Assembly (NCBI GenBank): GCA_037179385.1
Contig: CM074179.1
Span: forward strand, 32,245,903 to 32,309,902
DNA: 64,000 nucleotides
Direction: 5' to 3'
Origin: Holothuria scabra
Taxonomy: Eukaryota > Echinodermata > Holothuroidea > Aspidochirotida > Holothuriidae
Below the pieces are notes generated by a model. The model ran no database searches. It saw only the letters and a program-made list of their open reading frames with translations, and had not been told where the DNA came from. The translations under genes were made by a program, and so were the position numbers. This document shows, piece after piece, positions 23,375-36,030 of the stretch. Each line of letters starts with the position of its first letter. Position 1 is the first letter of the stretch.

Positions 23375-23842
23375 TCCATTTAAATTGTTAAAAAAGAACA
23401 AGAAAATAAATTTCTTTAACAAGTCATTGGTATTGGAGGTGAACATTCTTTTAAATGTGGGGAGGTCTCAGTAAATTCGAAGTTATTTCCTTCAAGTAAC
23501 AGGTTTCTCAACTAACTGTACAGCCTTAAGAAATTTCTGCACTAATTTTTTAGAGTTGCCAGGTTACCAAGAATTTGACTCAATTGACCTGCCACTATTT
23601 AAAAGCCTATTTGTAGGACTTGACAGAATGCTTTATTCTTTTGGCCTGCATTTTGCAGGATGTGTTAAATTTGAATTTCTCTATCAACAACATCATAAAT
23701 GGTATGTGTTGGCTGTAACATGGCTTCTGTAAGTACTTTAAACAGTACATGTATAGTGTACATGTATACATGTGTGAACGTGTAGACCTACACTTACTAC
23801 TGTATGTACAGTGCATGTCTACATGAACAGTAGGGACACCTA

Positions 23843-24258
23843 TAGACCTATTTCCAAATAGCAATTACAATCAGGGTTTTCATCATGCTGGTCGGCACCA
23901 GTCGGGACTAACTGGCACTGGACATTGCCAACCGGTACAACACCTAAAATGCAAGGCTTCCGACCGGCACAAAAATGATCTGTTATACTGAAAAATAATG
24001 AAATTGACATTAGCCTGTAGCAGAAAAGTTCAGTGGGTCAAAAATGAGGTGGATTCCATGGGTGGTGGGTGAGGTACAAATATTGAGTCAGATGTTTAGC
24101 TGGCACTCAAATTAAGCTGGTGACAACCCTGATTAGAATGAATTGTGGGATAGAGTTTTGGGTGTGTGTCAATTTTCACCACAGTAAAATGCCATTGAGA
24201 AAATTGACAAACACCAAAACTCTCTCCCACAATCCTTTGCTATTTGGAAAAAGGTCTA
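23843..24258. mobile_element. Foldback MITE with a second MITE inserted in its left arm
   Basis: The left arm begins TAGACCTATTTCCAAATAGC. The right arm ends GCTATTTGGAAAAAGGTCTA (to 24258). Inner blocks TTGTGGG-AGAGTTTTGG and GTCAATTTTC are also inverted. The left arm is broken at 23872-24131 by another element, so the palindrome is only evident once that is set aside. Confidence 0.75.
23872..24131. mobile_element. hAT-like MITE nested in the foldback at 23843
   Basis: CAGGGTTTTCATCATGCT (23872) is inverted at AGCTGGTGACAACCCTG (to 24131). The flanks ATTACAAT (23864-23871) and ATTAGAAT (24132-24139) match 7 of 8. The interior has repeated CCGGCAC/GTCGGCACC words. Confidence 0.82.
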
Positions 24259-25064
24259 AATACATGTGAGCAGGAGTTTCCTGTGGTTTGTGTATAAAAA
24301 TATATGTTTAACCTTGAAGGACTGCATGCACTTCCCAATTATAAAATGCTTGACTGGGTTATTAATAAACATTTTGGTAGGTACATAGTACATACTGTAC
24401 AGTATTCTCATTTTGATTTACTGTATTTTTCATTCTGTGTACAGTATTTGGAACCTTAGAGATGCAGAATTTCTCTAACTTTTCCTCCATACTTTAGATC
24501 AATTATCATTGTGCACAGTTTCTTTACATTGGATAGCACCAAATCAGGAACCAAATTGTAGCTTCTTTTCCAGGCTGGAGGTTACTTTGAGCATTAGTTT
24601 TAATGTGTACAGTACTGTAGCTCTAAATGTAATTAAAAGTAAATTAAGTGGACTTTGAAACCTAATACTATTGATGAACTACATTAGTAGGACAACATAA
24701 ATTCACGTCCCCATCGGTTACACAATAATATAGGTATGCGCAATGCATGCATGAGGTATGTGGTAGAGTTACATAAATATGATCTTGTGATTGATACAGG
24801 CTTGTAAGTACTGTACAGTAATGAAAAATAGCAGAAGAGGGTGTACTGGAATTCTCAGAGAGAGAAGGGGAACACCCATCTCCCCTGAGGCGCAACTAAC
24901 AGAGAGCTGGCAAAACTCCTGTGTTGATTTGCTGGCCAGCAAATTGGTTTCTGTAGTTACTGGCTTATTCAAGATGTAGTTTAGGCATGAATTTCAGAAT
25001 TAAAATCTTAAGAAAGCACACATATAGGCCTACTGGACATACAGTAATTGTTTGTAATTTCAGT

Positions 25065-25112
25065 AACCTCCTATAAAAAATGTAGTTTGGGGTGAAAGAA
25101 TTGATTCTTTAA
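25065..25112. repeat. Terminal fragment of the CTCACCCCAAACTACA family
   Basis: TGTAGTTTGGGGTGAAAGAA and the following TTCTTTAA are the inverse of the family's left end. Only about 48 bases are recognisable. Confidence 0.5.
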
Positions 25113-26289
25113 GGCCATGTGATGAGACCAGAAATGTAAAAGAGGGGGAACTTATTAAGTATTGCCAAATCCCTAATCCAAATTGATGGTGTCATGTTTC
25201 AACTTTGGAGATGGATTCAAGGCTACAAAAGTTTGTTTCTATTGGCCCTTAAAATGTAACAATCTGATTGAAGGGCTAGGTCTTCATACATACCTTTGAA
25301 GTTGTCCTCTGCTTAAATAAATAAAAACAATCAAGAAACTGACATTTTTTGTTTTGTTTTTATTTTAATGGAAATAAAATAAGGGGAAATTTAACCCTTC
25401 TTCAAGTTCTTCTTGAAAGGTTGGAAAAAATTCCCACCCTGCCTCTCCTTATGCCAGAAACATATTGTAAAGTGTGCACACCTCTGCATGCAACAAAAGT
25501 TGGCTTTGGTTCAAATTTGACAGTTTTGGCTTTTGCTCCATCTGTACTCTATCTGGTATCTGGTTTCATTTTTACTACTAAACCCTTTTCCCATTGAAAT
25601 CATGAATTCATTTGAGTGAGTGATTGACCCAACATAATGAGCAGTCCCACATAAAGGCCCCAATCATGCAAACATCAAACTTTTCTAAAAAGTGACAGAC
25701 TTGTTGTGCCTCTCTGGCAAGTAATCATATCCTGCCAGTTGTACATTGTATCATTCCTCTGATGTCAGTCACTCTTGGCCATTTCAAAATGAGGTGAAAA
25801 GGACAATTATGCAGTGTGTTACGTTTCCTTGTGCTTGTAAAAACCCCAGCAACCACAAATATTTCTGTGATTTCCATCAGCATGGGTACAAGAAGTGACT
25901 AATAGTAGCATGATTGAGAGGTTGTTGGGGATCATTATCTGGGACCTTTGTTGGTATTTATGTCACATACAGCTGTCATGATCCTATACATGTACATCTA
26001 GATATAGGTAGGGTATAGGAATTGTAGGTAGAATGTACAGTAAGATGTAAAGCAGTTAAAAAAGTTAGATTTCCACAATTATTTGCATATATTTCCTTAT
26101 CCTTATAGTGTCTGTAAAATACTTATTTTAAGAATTGCTCAATTTTAATAAAATGTTAATGACAACAAAAATCAAGCTTGAGTAGCTGGTTATATGGCTA
26201 GAAATGTTCAAGGATGAAAATGTCTCTGTTTAGGAGGTGGGAGAATTGGGTGGGGCATTTGAGGTGTTTTTACTGTGTAGAAGAAGAAG

Positions 26290-26532
26290 ACCTGGTTGAA
26301 GAGGAAATTCAGTCATTCCAATTTGAATTAGTAGAGTAGTCTATCATATTTCATGATTGGCTCAATTGAGAATCATGTGACAATGACTTTCTTTCTCACT
26401 CAGTTGTGAAATACAGTATATGAGGAACAGGTCACACAGCATGCAGTATTTACTTGCTGAAATATAATTAAGGGACAAAATAGATGGGTTGGCATACCAA
26501 TTTGCTACCCAAGGATTGCCATGTCCTTTAAG
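26290..26532. mobile_element. MITE of the TTAAAGGGCAGGACCAG family, copy 3
   Basis: CAGTCATTCCAATTTGAA, TTTCATGATTGGCTCAATTG and ATCATGTGACAA place it in this family. The right end is GATTGCCATGTCCTTTAA. The left terminal bases are eroded. Confidence 0.55.
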
Positions 26533-26535
26533 TCT

Positions 26536-26697
26536 ATTTTGGTCCTCACCTTCCTCCTATCACGTATACCATTTATACCCATGCTTACTGTACACCTGGC
26601 AAAGTAATAATACCATGAAAACCCTACCAGCTGCAGAAGGTGCCATGTATCCTATAACATCATCCTCCATTTTGCTCACATTTAGACGTGTTTAGGT
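26536..26697. repeat. Foldback-family fragment (ACCATTTAYACCYATGCTTAC family)
   Basis: GTATACCATTTATACCCATG, CACCTGGCAAA and AAACCCTACCAGCTGCAGAA are shared with 45310-45475 and with the ends of the foldback at 61444-61746. Only one arm is present here. Confidence 0.55.
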
Positions 26698-27659
26698 TCG
26701 TTAGGTCTTTGGATGTTCCTGCCTTGTTCCTGGGAGTTGGTTCTCAGTAATTGGGGCTCTTGGCATGGCCATTTTCGGCCAGCCTTCTGTCTCTGCTTTG
26801 TGCTGCTCCCTTTCCCCCCTTTCACTCCGGAGTTGGGGGCTCAAGCATGTTATGTGCAGGTAGTTGATGTTGTGTTCTGTTTTGGTGGTCTGTCCAGGAG
26901 GACAAAATGCTGAAGTCACGTTGAACTGGTTCTTGTTTTTTTTCCCAAATTTTAGATTCCTCTGTGGATGGTTGTTTCATCTAAATTTCAATAAATTTTG
27001 TGCACTAGCTGTGCCCTCCTCTAGTAGAGTTTTGATAAAGTGCCTTCCTTCTTGTGTTTAAGCCAAACTTCGGCTACCATGTGTACCTTAGCTAAACTTT
27101 ACAGTGTAGTTACAAGTAATCCTGATTCTCAAGGCTGTTATCTCAGAAGTTTGTAACAACTTTCATATTTAGTCTGGACAGGTGTTCCTACAGTATCTCA
27201 AATTATTGTCTTAATTATTGCCTTAAGTTACCTTTGCTTTTTTACCACCATTTCTAAATTTTGTAAATTATGTTCTGCATCTTTGTATTGGTATAGTTTA
27301 GCTGCATGGGCTCCCTACAAGAAACATGTATGCGAATAGGTGCAGTAGGTAGATAGTAAAGTTGTAGTTAACTGTCTATTTTTATACACACCAGTTACTA
27401 ATGTAAACAGTTTGAAAATAATTGATCATACACACTACATGCAAGACTTGAGGGTATGAGGGTATACTGTATAATTATACTGCATATAGTGCAGTGTGCA
27501 TGCAATGACATGTGCCTGCTATTGGCTCACTGTTCTTTCCTGTTGGTCAAAATGGGCAAGTGTTGAGTTTGTGCCATTGTGCAATGTACCCTACTGTACA
27601 GAATCAGGGGTGTAGTACTGTATTATTGCAAATGCATTTCTTCCAGTGAGAAGTGAAGG

Positions 27660-27872
27660 CCATGGGTGGAAAAAGTTGAGAAGCGAGTGGAAAAAGTTGG
27701 GAAGTTGGGAGGCTCCTTCTTGGAAAATTTGGACACCTGAAGGGCAATTTTGGCAACTGGAAGGAAATATTCCTTTTCTGTTGATGAAAACTTAGATTTC
27801 AGAAATCCTACTTCCTTCCTGGGAATTATTTTAATAGTCCCTCTCTGGGAAATAACATTTTTTCCAGCCCTG
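27660..27872. mobile_element. hAT-like MITE of the CAGGGCTGGAAAAA family
   Basis: The left end CCATGGGTGGAAAAAG is inverted at CATTTTTTCCAGCCCTG (to 27872). The flanks AGTGAAGG (27652-27659) and AGTGAATG (27873-27880) match 7 of 8. The interior has TTGGGAAGTTGGGA and AACTGGAAGGAAATATTCC words shared with 17944, 42881 and 61490. Confidence 0.82.
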
Positions 27873-30206
27873 AGTGAATGCAAGCAATCAGTGTTAAATA
27901 GTATTCTAGTACTTATCTAGATGCAGTTTAAATCTATTTTGAAGCACCAGCCCTTACGGTGACAAATTTTATCCGGCTACCATGTGATCTTGAGATTTTT
28001 CGACCATTTGTGGGGTCCATCTTTTCATAATTTTTTCTCTTGGGCCTAGATACAGTTAACAGTTACAATTTAACAACTGATTGTTATGGGTTTTGATTTC
28101 TCAATGCAGTTATCTGTGGTATTGGTAATGATAATCCCATTGACTCTGAAATGCTGATGCACCCCTACAATTTGCTCCATCTGAATTGCTTTGGCTGTAT
28201 GTTTGCTGCTAGTTAGCATGGCAATCACAGGTAAAGAGCAAGTAAGTTTGATACTACTTGTAGCCTGGAAACCCCTCCCAACACTGAATTTTTAACTGTG
28301 CTCTTGGAGTGATCATAACTGACTAACCCTTACAGTAATTCTGTCTATACTGACTCTGTACTAGCTACAGTAGCTAGGCAGACCTTTGGACTTTGACGAG
28401 TCTTTATGCAATAGATTATACACTTTAGGCTTGAGGCTTGCCCTCCTTTCTCTGATTCACCAGTAAATACACTGTATTGATTTGAACTACATTTTAGCCT
28501 GATAGAATGACAAGTCCACAACAAAATTTGTGTTTGATGTTAAAGCAGAACATGTATTCTTTAAGCATTCTGGTGAAAGTTTAAGTCATTTCCCATGGTT
28601 CGTTCTTGTGATATTTGCAATTGAAGTTCTCTGGCTTTTTTTTTTTCATAATGGGAAGTTGAAGCAGGCAGGTATCATGTCATGGATTCATATTGTTGGC
28701 TGGTATTTTCTTTTTCATTATTTTTCATCCTTTTATTTTGACCTTGGTTGATTAGGGCTGTTCTAACCCTAAAGCTAAATTTAAAGTCCTTAAAAATATC
28801 CATTGCTCAGGATGCACTTTTTGGCATCAATATAGAACTGGCAAAAAATTGGTGGTAAATTTAAGGGAAAAACAGAACATTGGCCAATAATTGTGAATCT
28901 GTGACATCACGCTTGCTCGCTTCAAGTTCATAATTCAGAGTGTTCTTTTAATTACCAGTTGGTATCTTTTTCATTTTCAAAGTTTTAAGGAATATGCTGT
29001 GATTCTTTTCTTGAAAGTGAGCTGTTTATTTTCTACTGTGGTTTTAATGCTAAGCATGTACCTCGTTTGTGTGTTGTGTTTTTCTTTTCCATTGTTTTTT
29101 TTAAGGGTGGGGTAGGCCGACGGGGTGGGCTGTTTAGTTAAATTGCCTCTCATAGTTTAGCCCATTGAATTCATAATGTGCTATACATGCATACACATGA
29201 TGCAAACTGCAGGAAACTTGGCTGCCTTATGTTCCATTGCATGCATGGTAGACCTCAGTTCTTCATGTACTGTACTTGCTCTGTAAGACAGATCGTGTAG
29301 CATTTTATGGCAATTGCAAGGGCGTAATACTGCTGTGTATACACAGTTTGAAAACAAAATGAATGTTTAACGCCCCCAACCTTCCCCTTCTCTGTGGTCC
29401 CTGTTTTCCTGTTTATAGGCTACTGTACAAGTTCACGAACTTGTGTCTTTATGAGTTGAAGAACTTTGGGTATAGTAGTTTGTGTTGTATAAAGTCTACA
29501 GTACATGAGCCTACTTGTTAGGTTACCAGGCTGTCTTTAGTTTAATATGTTGCAGGTGTGCTTCTGGTATACTGTCGGCCTACTCCTCGGGAAATTATGG
29601 GTTTTGTAGTTGTGCTGTTGTAGATTTATCATAGTTCCCATTCTTTGTGAATGGTTTGTAAATAATTACACTACTCACAATGATTGAAGGTGAGAGTGGC
29701 GATGTTAAAATTACACTCCCATGGCTCAAAATGTGAGGCACAAGTTACGTGTAAACTGGTACACATTGAGCTACAGTGTAGCCTACTGTACATGTATGCA
29801 TAAACCACATAGAATTGAGGTCTTATACTGTCCCAGGGTTATCTGGAAAGTTTCATGGTATGCATTGTATTAGAATGCATCTATTATGACAAGCTTTAAC
29901 TGAAATGCTTTCAGACATACCTACAAATTTTACACTGTTGTTGCTATGGTAATTGATTGAAATCCATACATCTGACCTTGGTCTACATACCTGTTGTAGG
30001 CTTTTGGTCATGCCTGGCTGCTTGTTGAGTTTTATAGCTGGCAACGGTTTGTACGTCACAAATTATTGAAATATTCAGTGTGCAAATAAAAGCACTCCAT
30101 CAGGCTGGGTTGCAATTACAAAATGTGAATGGACCATAAAAGGCCACATTCATGTATAATTTGTTTATATGGTAGTTAGAATGGTAGTGTGTAATATTAC
30201 TAATTT

Positions 30207-30245
30207 ACAATCCTCGACAAAAATACATGGGACAAACCCCGCTGC
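30207..30245. repeat. Solo terminal fragment of the MITE at 32594
   Basis: ACAATCCTCGACAAAAATAC followed by ATGGGACAAACCCCGCT matches the left end of 32594-32758 with few differences. No matching right end was found nearby. Confidence 0.65.
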
Positions 30246-30886
30246 ATGAAAAGATAATACTGTAAAAGCGGCTTTTAGATATTTCACGGGCAAGAAATGT
30301 AATTTATTACGCATTACGAACTTCTGTCCATATTCGGTCTTTCTAATTAGGACCGGGAAGTGATCAAAATAAGGTACCCATGGGTGGTTATAAATACGTC
30401 TTTAATTTTGTCAAATAACCTATTCAGAAGACCCGTTGTCGCAGGGTACTGAATGGGGGAGGGGTCGCTTTCAAGTGAGAAATATTTCTTGGGGAGGGGG
30501 GCAGATCAAAACAACCTTCAGGGGAGGGGGAGAACAGATTCTAGATAAATTACAGGACAAATGCAGCGTTTTAAAATTTTTGAAACCGAACTGCTGCAGA
30601 AAGCTCCGAAAGTGGGCTTTTTAACGCTTAATTTATTCATTACCCCCATGTAGAACTCGCCACTGCTCCTTATTACTAAGAATATTTAATTAGCGCCAGG
30701 GTTTACCGTTGACCTCGCCACGATTAACCATTGGCCTCCACACTATTTCAATGACTGTCGAGGGTTAATCATGCAAATAGAAGATCTCTCTATTTATAGG
30801 AAACTTTTACTGTGCAAAAGTAGTTAACCGTTTCAATTTCGAGAAATCTTTACGTTAATTGTCACGTTCACTACCCCTAATGCCTG

Positions 30887-32159
30887 CAGGGAATAATTTA
30901 GTACAGAAATTTTGCATAGCATTTTTGCGATACAAGTTCCATTTTGTGTAGCAGTTTTCAAAATTTGCATAGCAATTTTCACTGTCATACTTTTCTTCTG
31001 TTATGCAGTACTCTGATTCATGCCCAGATGCTATTCCCCGCTATGATACCATGTTCAGTTATATGCTGAAACTGAACCTAAACATTGACTTAATGTGACA
31101 GCACTCTTCCACGAAAAGTCCTGTCTGCAATAATTCTTTATGGATCTGCAGAAACAAGGCACAAAATGCTGAGTTCAATTCCATATCGGACTGAATCAGC
31201 TCCTTGCTTTGCCGTAGGCCTTCAGTGTAAGGTCCTCCAGAAAGCGAGTCAAAAACATTCACTCAACAAGCTTGATGCACTGTGTGCTAACAAACTGGAA
31301 CAGGGCTAGAAGACAGTCAGTAACCTTATTGTTTTTCCTCCACCATGATAATAAGCAGTTTGCATGCTTCTTAAATCCTAGGAATTTTCCTAAATTTTGA
31401 TCTTGCTATCCGTTTCTAAAAGTGTTCTCAAACTTCTCATACGTATTACATACAAGGCCTACTGCTACAGCCTCATTCAGGGTAGTCAGAACGATGTCAA
31501 TTTGAAAGATGTCCAATATATTCAAATTTTCACAAATTTCATAAAATAATTATGAGGCACGTGTAAAATACTCTTACTAAGCCCTTCATACTATTTTCAA
31601 AAGATTAACCCCTGTAATTTTGCCCTACGATGCTTTTTTCTTCTGAGTTGTTTGTGCTAGACCTTGCACTCTCCTAACGTGTTTGCATATGGAGATGTGT
31701 AGAGCTTAGGCTGTCTCGTGTTTTATGTGGAAGAAGTTTGATCCCTACGGAGAGTCCCCGAGCTATCGTAACACTAGCACTTACAGAGTGCCTCATACTT
31801 CATACACAGCTGCAAACGTTAAAGTTGCACCATCGACAATGTAACTAGCGGCCAATAGGTGCACGTAAAAGTTGCGTGAATTACCTTGCTGTTTTGAGCA
31901 CACTCAAGTGTCTGGGTTCTTTTAATCTTGCTGCTTTTTTGCAGTGTTTCGTTGCTTGACAAGTGTGCGAGTACTAATTATATATTGAACAGTTGTAGGC
32001 CTTCATGCTGTATTCCCGTTGTCATTTCCATTCACAGAGTACCGGAGCTTTTGCTCGGAAATTGTATCGCAAATTTTGCTACTCATATTTTTATTTGTGT
32101 CGCAAATCTGTTACTTTGCATCGCATTTTGCGATGCGATAACGGATAAATTATTCCCTG
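30887..32159. mobile_element. hAT-like element, 1.27 kb, without intact transposase
   Basis: CAGGGAATAATTTA at 30887 is perfectly inverted at the right end (TAAATTATTCCCTG, to 32159). TGCCTG flanks both sides (30881-30886 and 32160-32165), a 6-bp duplication. Most hAT elements make 8 bp, though shorter ones are known. The interior repeats words such as TTTTGCATAGCA, TTTGCGATAC and GTATCGCAAATTTTGCTAC near the ends, as in transposase-binding subterminal regions. A 67-codon minus-strand frame (31059-31262) and a 90-codon plus-strand frame (31928-32200) have no recognisable domain, and the latter crosses the element end. Confidence 0.75.
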
Positions 32160-32593
32160 TGCCTGCATATAATTTCGTCTTTGACCAGATTGTAGTTTGA
32201 AACATCATTCAATGTTTATTTATACGAAAAAAGAGAATTTTGTGGTTAACCGTTGGGTATATCGTGAAGTATGTTACCCCTAACCCCTAACACGAAAAAT
32301 AAGATGGAAAAAATTCTCAGTGTTTTCTCCCCATTACAGTTCATGCAATTTTTAAATTAAATCTCTCACCACCCAGAGTACTATTTCCCCCTTCCCCTTC
32401 CTCGTATGAGCTACTTGAGGAAGACAAATCTTTATTTGAGCGCCCAGCACTAATCTGACACGCCAGTATACTGGTCGGACAAATTCAACTGTTACTACTT
32501 TCCTATAGCTTAAAAAATAAAAAGGCAACCTACTCGTTTCAGAGCATTTAAAACAAAAATTTGGAAATTCCTATTCTTTTGTACAGGCTTCTG

Positions 32594-32758
32594 ACAATCC
32601 TTGACAAAAGTACATGGGACAAACCCCGCTCCCCATATCAATGTTGAAGTTTCAGGACGCCTTGGGCTGCCACAACATTGAATGGGGGAGTGGGGGGATG
32701 GTGTGCCGTTCATTGTTTGTTTTGCTTGTTTTGTCCCATCATTTTTGACAAGTATTGT
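32594..32758. mobile_element. Short MITE with 28-bp terminal inverted repeats
   Basis: ACAATCCTTGACAAAAGTAC, then ATGGGACAA, is inverted at TTGTCCCATCATTTTTGACA-AGTATTGT (32731-32758). The element is 165 bp, and the target duplication is not clear. The superfamily is undetermined. Confidence 0.75.
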
Positions 32759-33239
32759 AGCATTATCTTAGGCTATATCTTGCACATGCTAACATAGTTG
32801 GTTCTGGCCAAAAAGATCAGATTGTGGGAGGCAACTGAGTTTGAAGATAAGCTAAGCATAGCACCACAATCAAATGATTGTAGGCTTGGTGTCACATACC
32901 CCTCCACACCCATGTTTACAATCTGGCAAAACCCCAGGTTTAACCCCATTTTTTCCTGTCTGTGTTCTCATGTACCATGAGTTTGCATGGTTGGGTAGTG
33001 CTGCCATAGTAACGAGATCAAATATTTCACATACCAATTACTGTAAAATGTTAGAAAATACTGGTCATCAGCTAGCAGGGCAAGGCCATTATGCCTAAGC
33101 CAAACAGGTGATTTTGCACTGCCAATAATGTAATATCACAGTTAGGGCATGGAGGCTAAATTGCCTTGATGATTGTCTTGAAATTTTTATAGGCAACAAG
33201 GCCATGGCCAGAAATACAAAAGCTGTGGCTTCTGTTTAA

Positions 33240-33370
33240 TTCCAGCCCTGTTAAAGGCCTTATCCTTCCACCCCAAATTCTCCTTACCTTCTCTCTGAAG
33301 TAGCTTTCCCACAATTGTCAACACTCATCTTCATCCAGACACAATCTCAGTTGCCTTTCAATCTGGGAGC
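33240..33370. repeat. Partial inverted copy of the CTCACCCCAAACTACA family
   Basis: TTAAAGGCCTTATCCTTCCACCCC, CCCACAATTGT, CATCTTCATCCAGACACAAT and CTCAGTT follow the reverse order of the full copies. It is truncated after about 130 bases. Confidence 0.55.
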
Positions 33371-34889
33371 GTAGTGCAGGAGTGCTACGCAATTTAGATG
33401 TAGAATTGGAAAAGTGAACGTCAATCATGGAAGGTAGGGTATTGTGTAAAGCATTGCAAACCATTTAAGTTTTCAGTTGTGGATGAGGAAAAGTCAGGAA
33501 TGGAAAATGAATAATACTTAAAAATCTTCTAAGGCACTTTTCTCTCAGTAACAGTTTTCATCAACAAGTGTATACACAAGATAGTGTGGAAAGTGAGCCT
33601 TTTCAGTTCATATTATCCATTAGTCCACCTAAATGACAATGTCACCTTTAATTTACAGTCTTTGGAATTTCCTTTTTTGTGATGTTATGCAGTTCTGTAA
33701 TACTGCCCTCTGTTTCACCTGATTAGTCTCTTAATACATAGTGTAATTACCCATGATTTTAAAGGGATCAGTTAACTGCAGATAGTATGTGGTATGCATT
33801 GTAAATCACTGGTTCCTCCATAATTTATAGGCTCCTCTATGTCCAGTCATGGATCAAGGAGGCATGGTTGTATGTATCTTGCTTGTAGAGTGAGGTGGAA
33901 CCACCACCCAAACTCCAACCCCAACCCCCAACCCCCTCTCTCCCCCAAAATAAAAAAAGAATAAATAAAATTGGAAATTAAGGTCAAATTGTGCAAGAAA
34001 GGGTTACATATTGGGTCACTAACTTACATTAACTACTGTACAATCATTTTGTCTAAATTTATGCAAAGTTGGTAGCAAAACATGATCTAGCAAGCTGCAT
34101 GATTGATACTGTAGTAAGTTGCCACTAAAGTTTGGTGTTTCCTTTCGTGTAAAAGTTATGAAACAGAGACTAGCTGGTGGGACCATGCAGGTGTGTTATC
34201 CAATAATAGTCCAAAATAAATGTGGTGCTGATTGGGGTTATTATGGATTTAATGCAGACAAATGGTTTAGTAGAAAGAGTACTATGGAGGCAGCCATCCT
34301 AGTCACGGTGTCTCCTCCAGTGTGTTATTAGCATACCACCTGGGGTCTAGTTGCAGGTATACGGATTCCAGGTGTAAATAGGAGGTAGCCTAAGTATTGG
34401 GACCCTTAGATCCCAAACTAGGGAATTTTGGGGATTCACTTCAAACTGTGTTGTAAAGGTTAAACACGTGGGGGATGGGGGAAGGGGGGAGGGGGTGAAA
34501 GGAGTATGGTCAATATGTGTTGAATTCTGTAGTTTAAGGTTTTGGTTCAGATGAGTTTCTTTTTTGGCTCACTCTCTAACCATTTGGTGTGAGCCATAGT
34601 CTTTTATCCAGTTCTGACTTATTTTCTCTTGCTGAAATGCTGAGCACCTTGAAGCACAGTGGCAGAAGTTGAACACCATATGTACCTTCTGGCTGCAGGT
34701 CAGTTGCTCTTAGCACTAATTGGTCTTGCATTCAGTATCTTCTCTGATGAAAATTGAATCTTTAAGCATTTAGACCATACACTAATTACTGGGATGTATG
34801 GTGGACGGACATGTAGGACACTACTGTTGTTGATTCCTTGCTGAAGGCAGGCAAGGAATCTATGCAATGGTGATGTCATGTGTGTGTAT

Positions 34890-35089
34890 CAGAGGTGCCA
34901 ACTCTCCCTGATTCTCAGGGAGACTCCCTGAAAATTCAAGGATTTTTGTCCATTCCAACTAGCAAATATGACAATCTCCCTGATTTAAGCAAGCTTTTCC
35001 TCCATTGAGTTGCATGTAATTTTAAAAAAATCTCCCTGACTCCTTTGTGAAACCTCCCTGATTTCTGGATGTAAATGTTGGCATCCCTG
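34890..35089. mobile_element. hAT-like MITE inserted in the (TG)n tract
   Basis: CAGAGGTGCCAAC (34890) is inverted at GTTGGCATCCCTG (to 35089), 11 of 13. The flanks GTGTGTAT and GTGTGTGT agree at 7 of 8 but are microsatellite, so they are weak evidence. The word CTCCCTGA recurs six or more times inside. Confidence 0.75.
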
Positions 35090-35132
35090 GTGTGTGTGTG
35101 TGTGTGCATGAGCTTGTAAAACGATACCTTAA

Positions 35133-35390
35133 TTGCCGGGTACAGGTTGCTCACGAGAGCTGAGGCCTCGCACGTCTTTCCTCGCTCACGCGGAGCTCGT
35201 AACTGGCGTATCAACCTGAAAATTCAGACACTACAATGAGCTCTGTCTTGTGATATGCAAGAGCCCGCCCTCTCTCGGGGCATTCACGTGCCGCGTGACA
35301 TAAATGGCTAAAGGGGAATTTTTACCATTTCCTTACGGGGAACAGTTCCCTGTACCCCGTAAGGAATTGAATACGGGTATGCCGTGTGTA
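35133..35390. other. CpG-rich insert inside the Helentron-like element
   Basis: This stretch interrupts the TG-rich part of the element and is far richer in CpG than its surroundings (for example GAGCTCGTAACTGGCG and CACGTGCCGCGTGAC). It contains a 12-bp inverted repeat, TTCCTTACGGGG and CCCCGTAAGGAA (about 35330-35367), and an outer pair CCGGGTACAGG / CCTGTACCCCG. It is likely a separate foldback insertion that has not yet lost its CpGs to methylation decay. A 92-codon minus-strand frame crosses it but has no known domain. Confidence 0.45.
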
Positions 35391-35423
35391 TGTGTGTGTG
35401 TGACGCCTGCTTGTAAACACCAT

Positions 35424-36030
35424 ATCTCAAGAAGGGTAACTCTGAGAGATCTCATACTTGGCATGTAGATTGCCCACATTGAGTAGAAGATCCCTATTGT
35501 TTTTGGTGGAGGTCAAAGGTCATTTGGGGTAACCAGGGGTCAAATGGTAAATACCTTGGAAATTGCTTGTAAACACAATATCTCCAGAAGGAAAAATGTG
35601 AGTGATCTCATACTTACCATGCAGATTGCCCATATTAAGTAGATGATCCCTATTGTTTTTGGTGGAGGTCAAAGGTCATTTGGGGTCACCAGAGGTAGAA
35701 GGTCAAAACCTTGAAAACACTATCTCAAGAAGGGTAACTGTGAGGGCTCTTATATGTAGCATGTGGATTGTCCATGTTAAGTAGATGATCCCTAACATTT
35801 TTGGTGGAGGTCAAAGGTCATCTGGGGTCACCAGAGGTCAAAACATCAAAACTTCATAAACAGTATATCTCAAAAAGGGTAACTGTGAGGGATCTCATAC
35901 TTAGCATGTGGATTGTCCATATTGAATGGATGATCCCTATTGTTTTTACTGGTGGTCAAAGGTCATTAAGGGTCATCAGAGGTAAAACCTTGCACATACT
36001 GTATCTCAAAAAGGGTAACTGTTTAGGTTA
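35424..36030. repeat. Tandem array of about five 136-156-bp units with AGGTCAAAGGTCAT
   Basis: Units start at ATCTCAAGAAGGGTAACT-like sequence at 35424, 35580, 35722, 35867 and 36003. Each complete unit has ATCTCATACTTAGCATGTGG, GATCCCTATTGTTTTTGGTG and GAGGTCAAAGGTCATTTGGG. Units differ from one another, so the array is older than the 73-bp array at 3812. The direct repeat AGGTCAAAGGTCA is a DR1 arrangement that nuclear receptors can bind; whether that matters here is unknown. Confidence 0.85.

Noticed and set aside
34936..35214. 92-codon minus-strand frame
   Set aside because: It crosses a MITE, a (TG)n tract (read as THTHTHT) and a CpG-rich insert; a chance frame.
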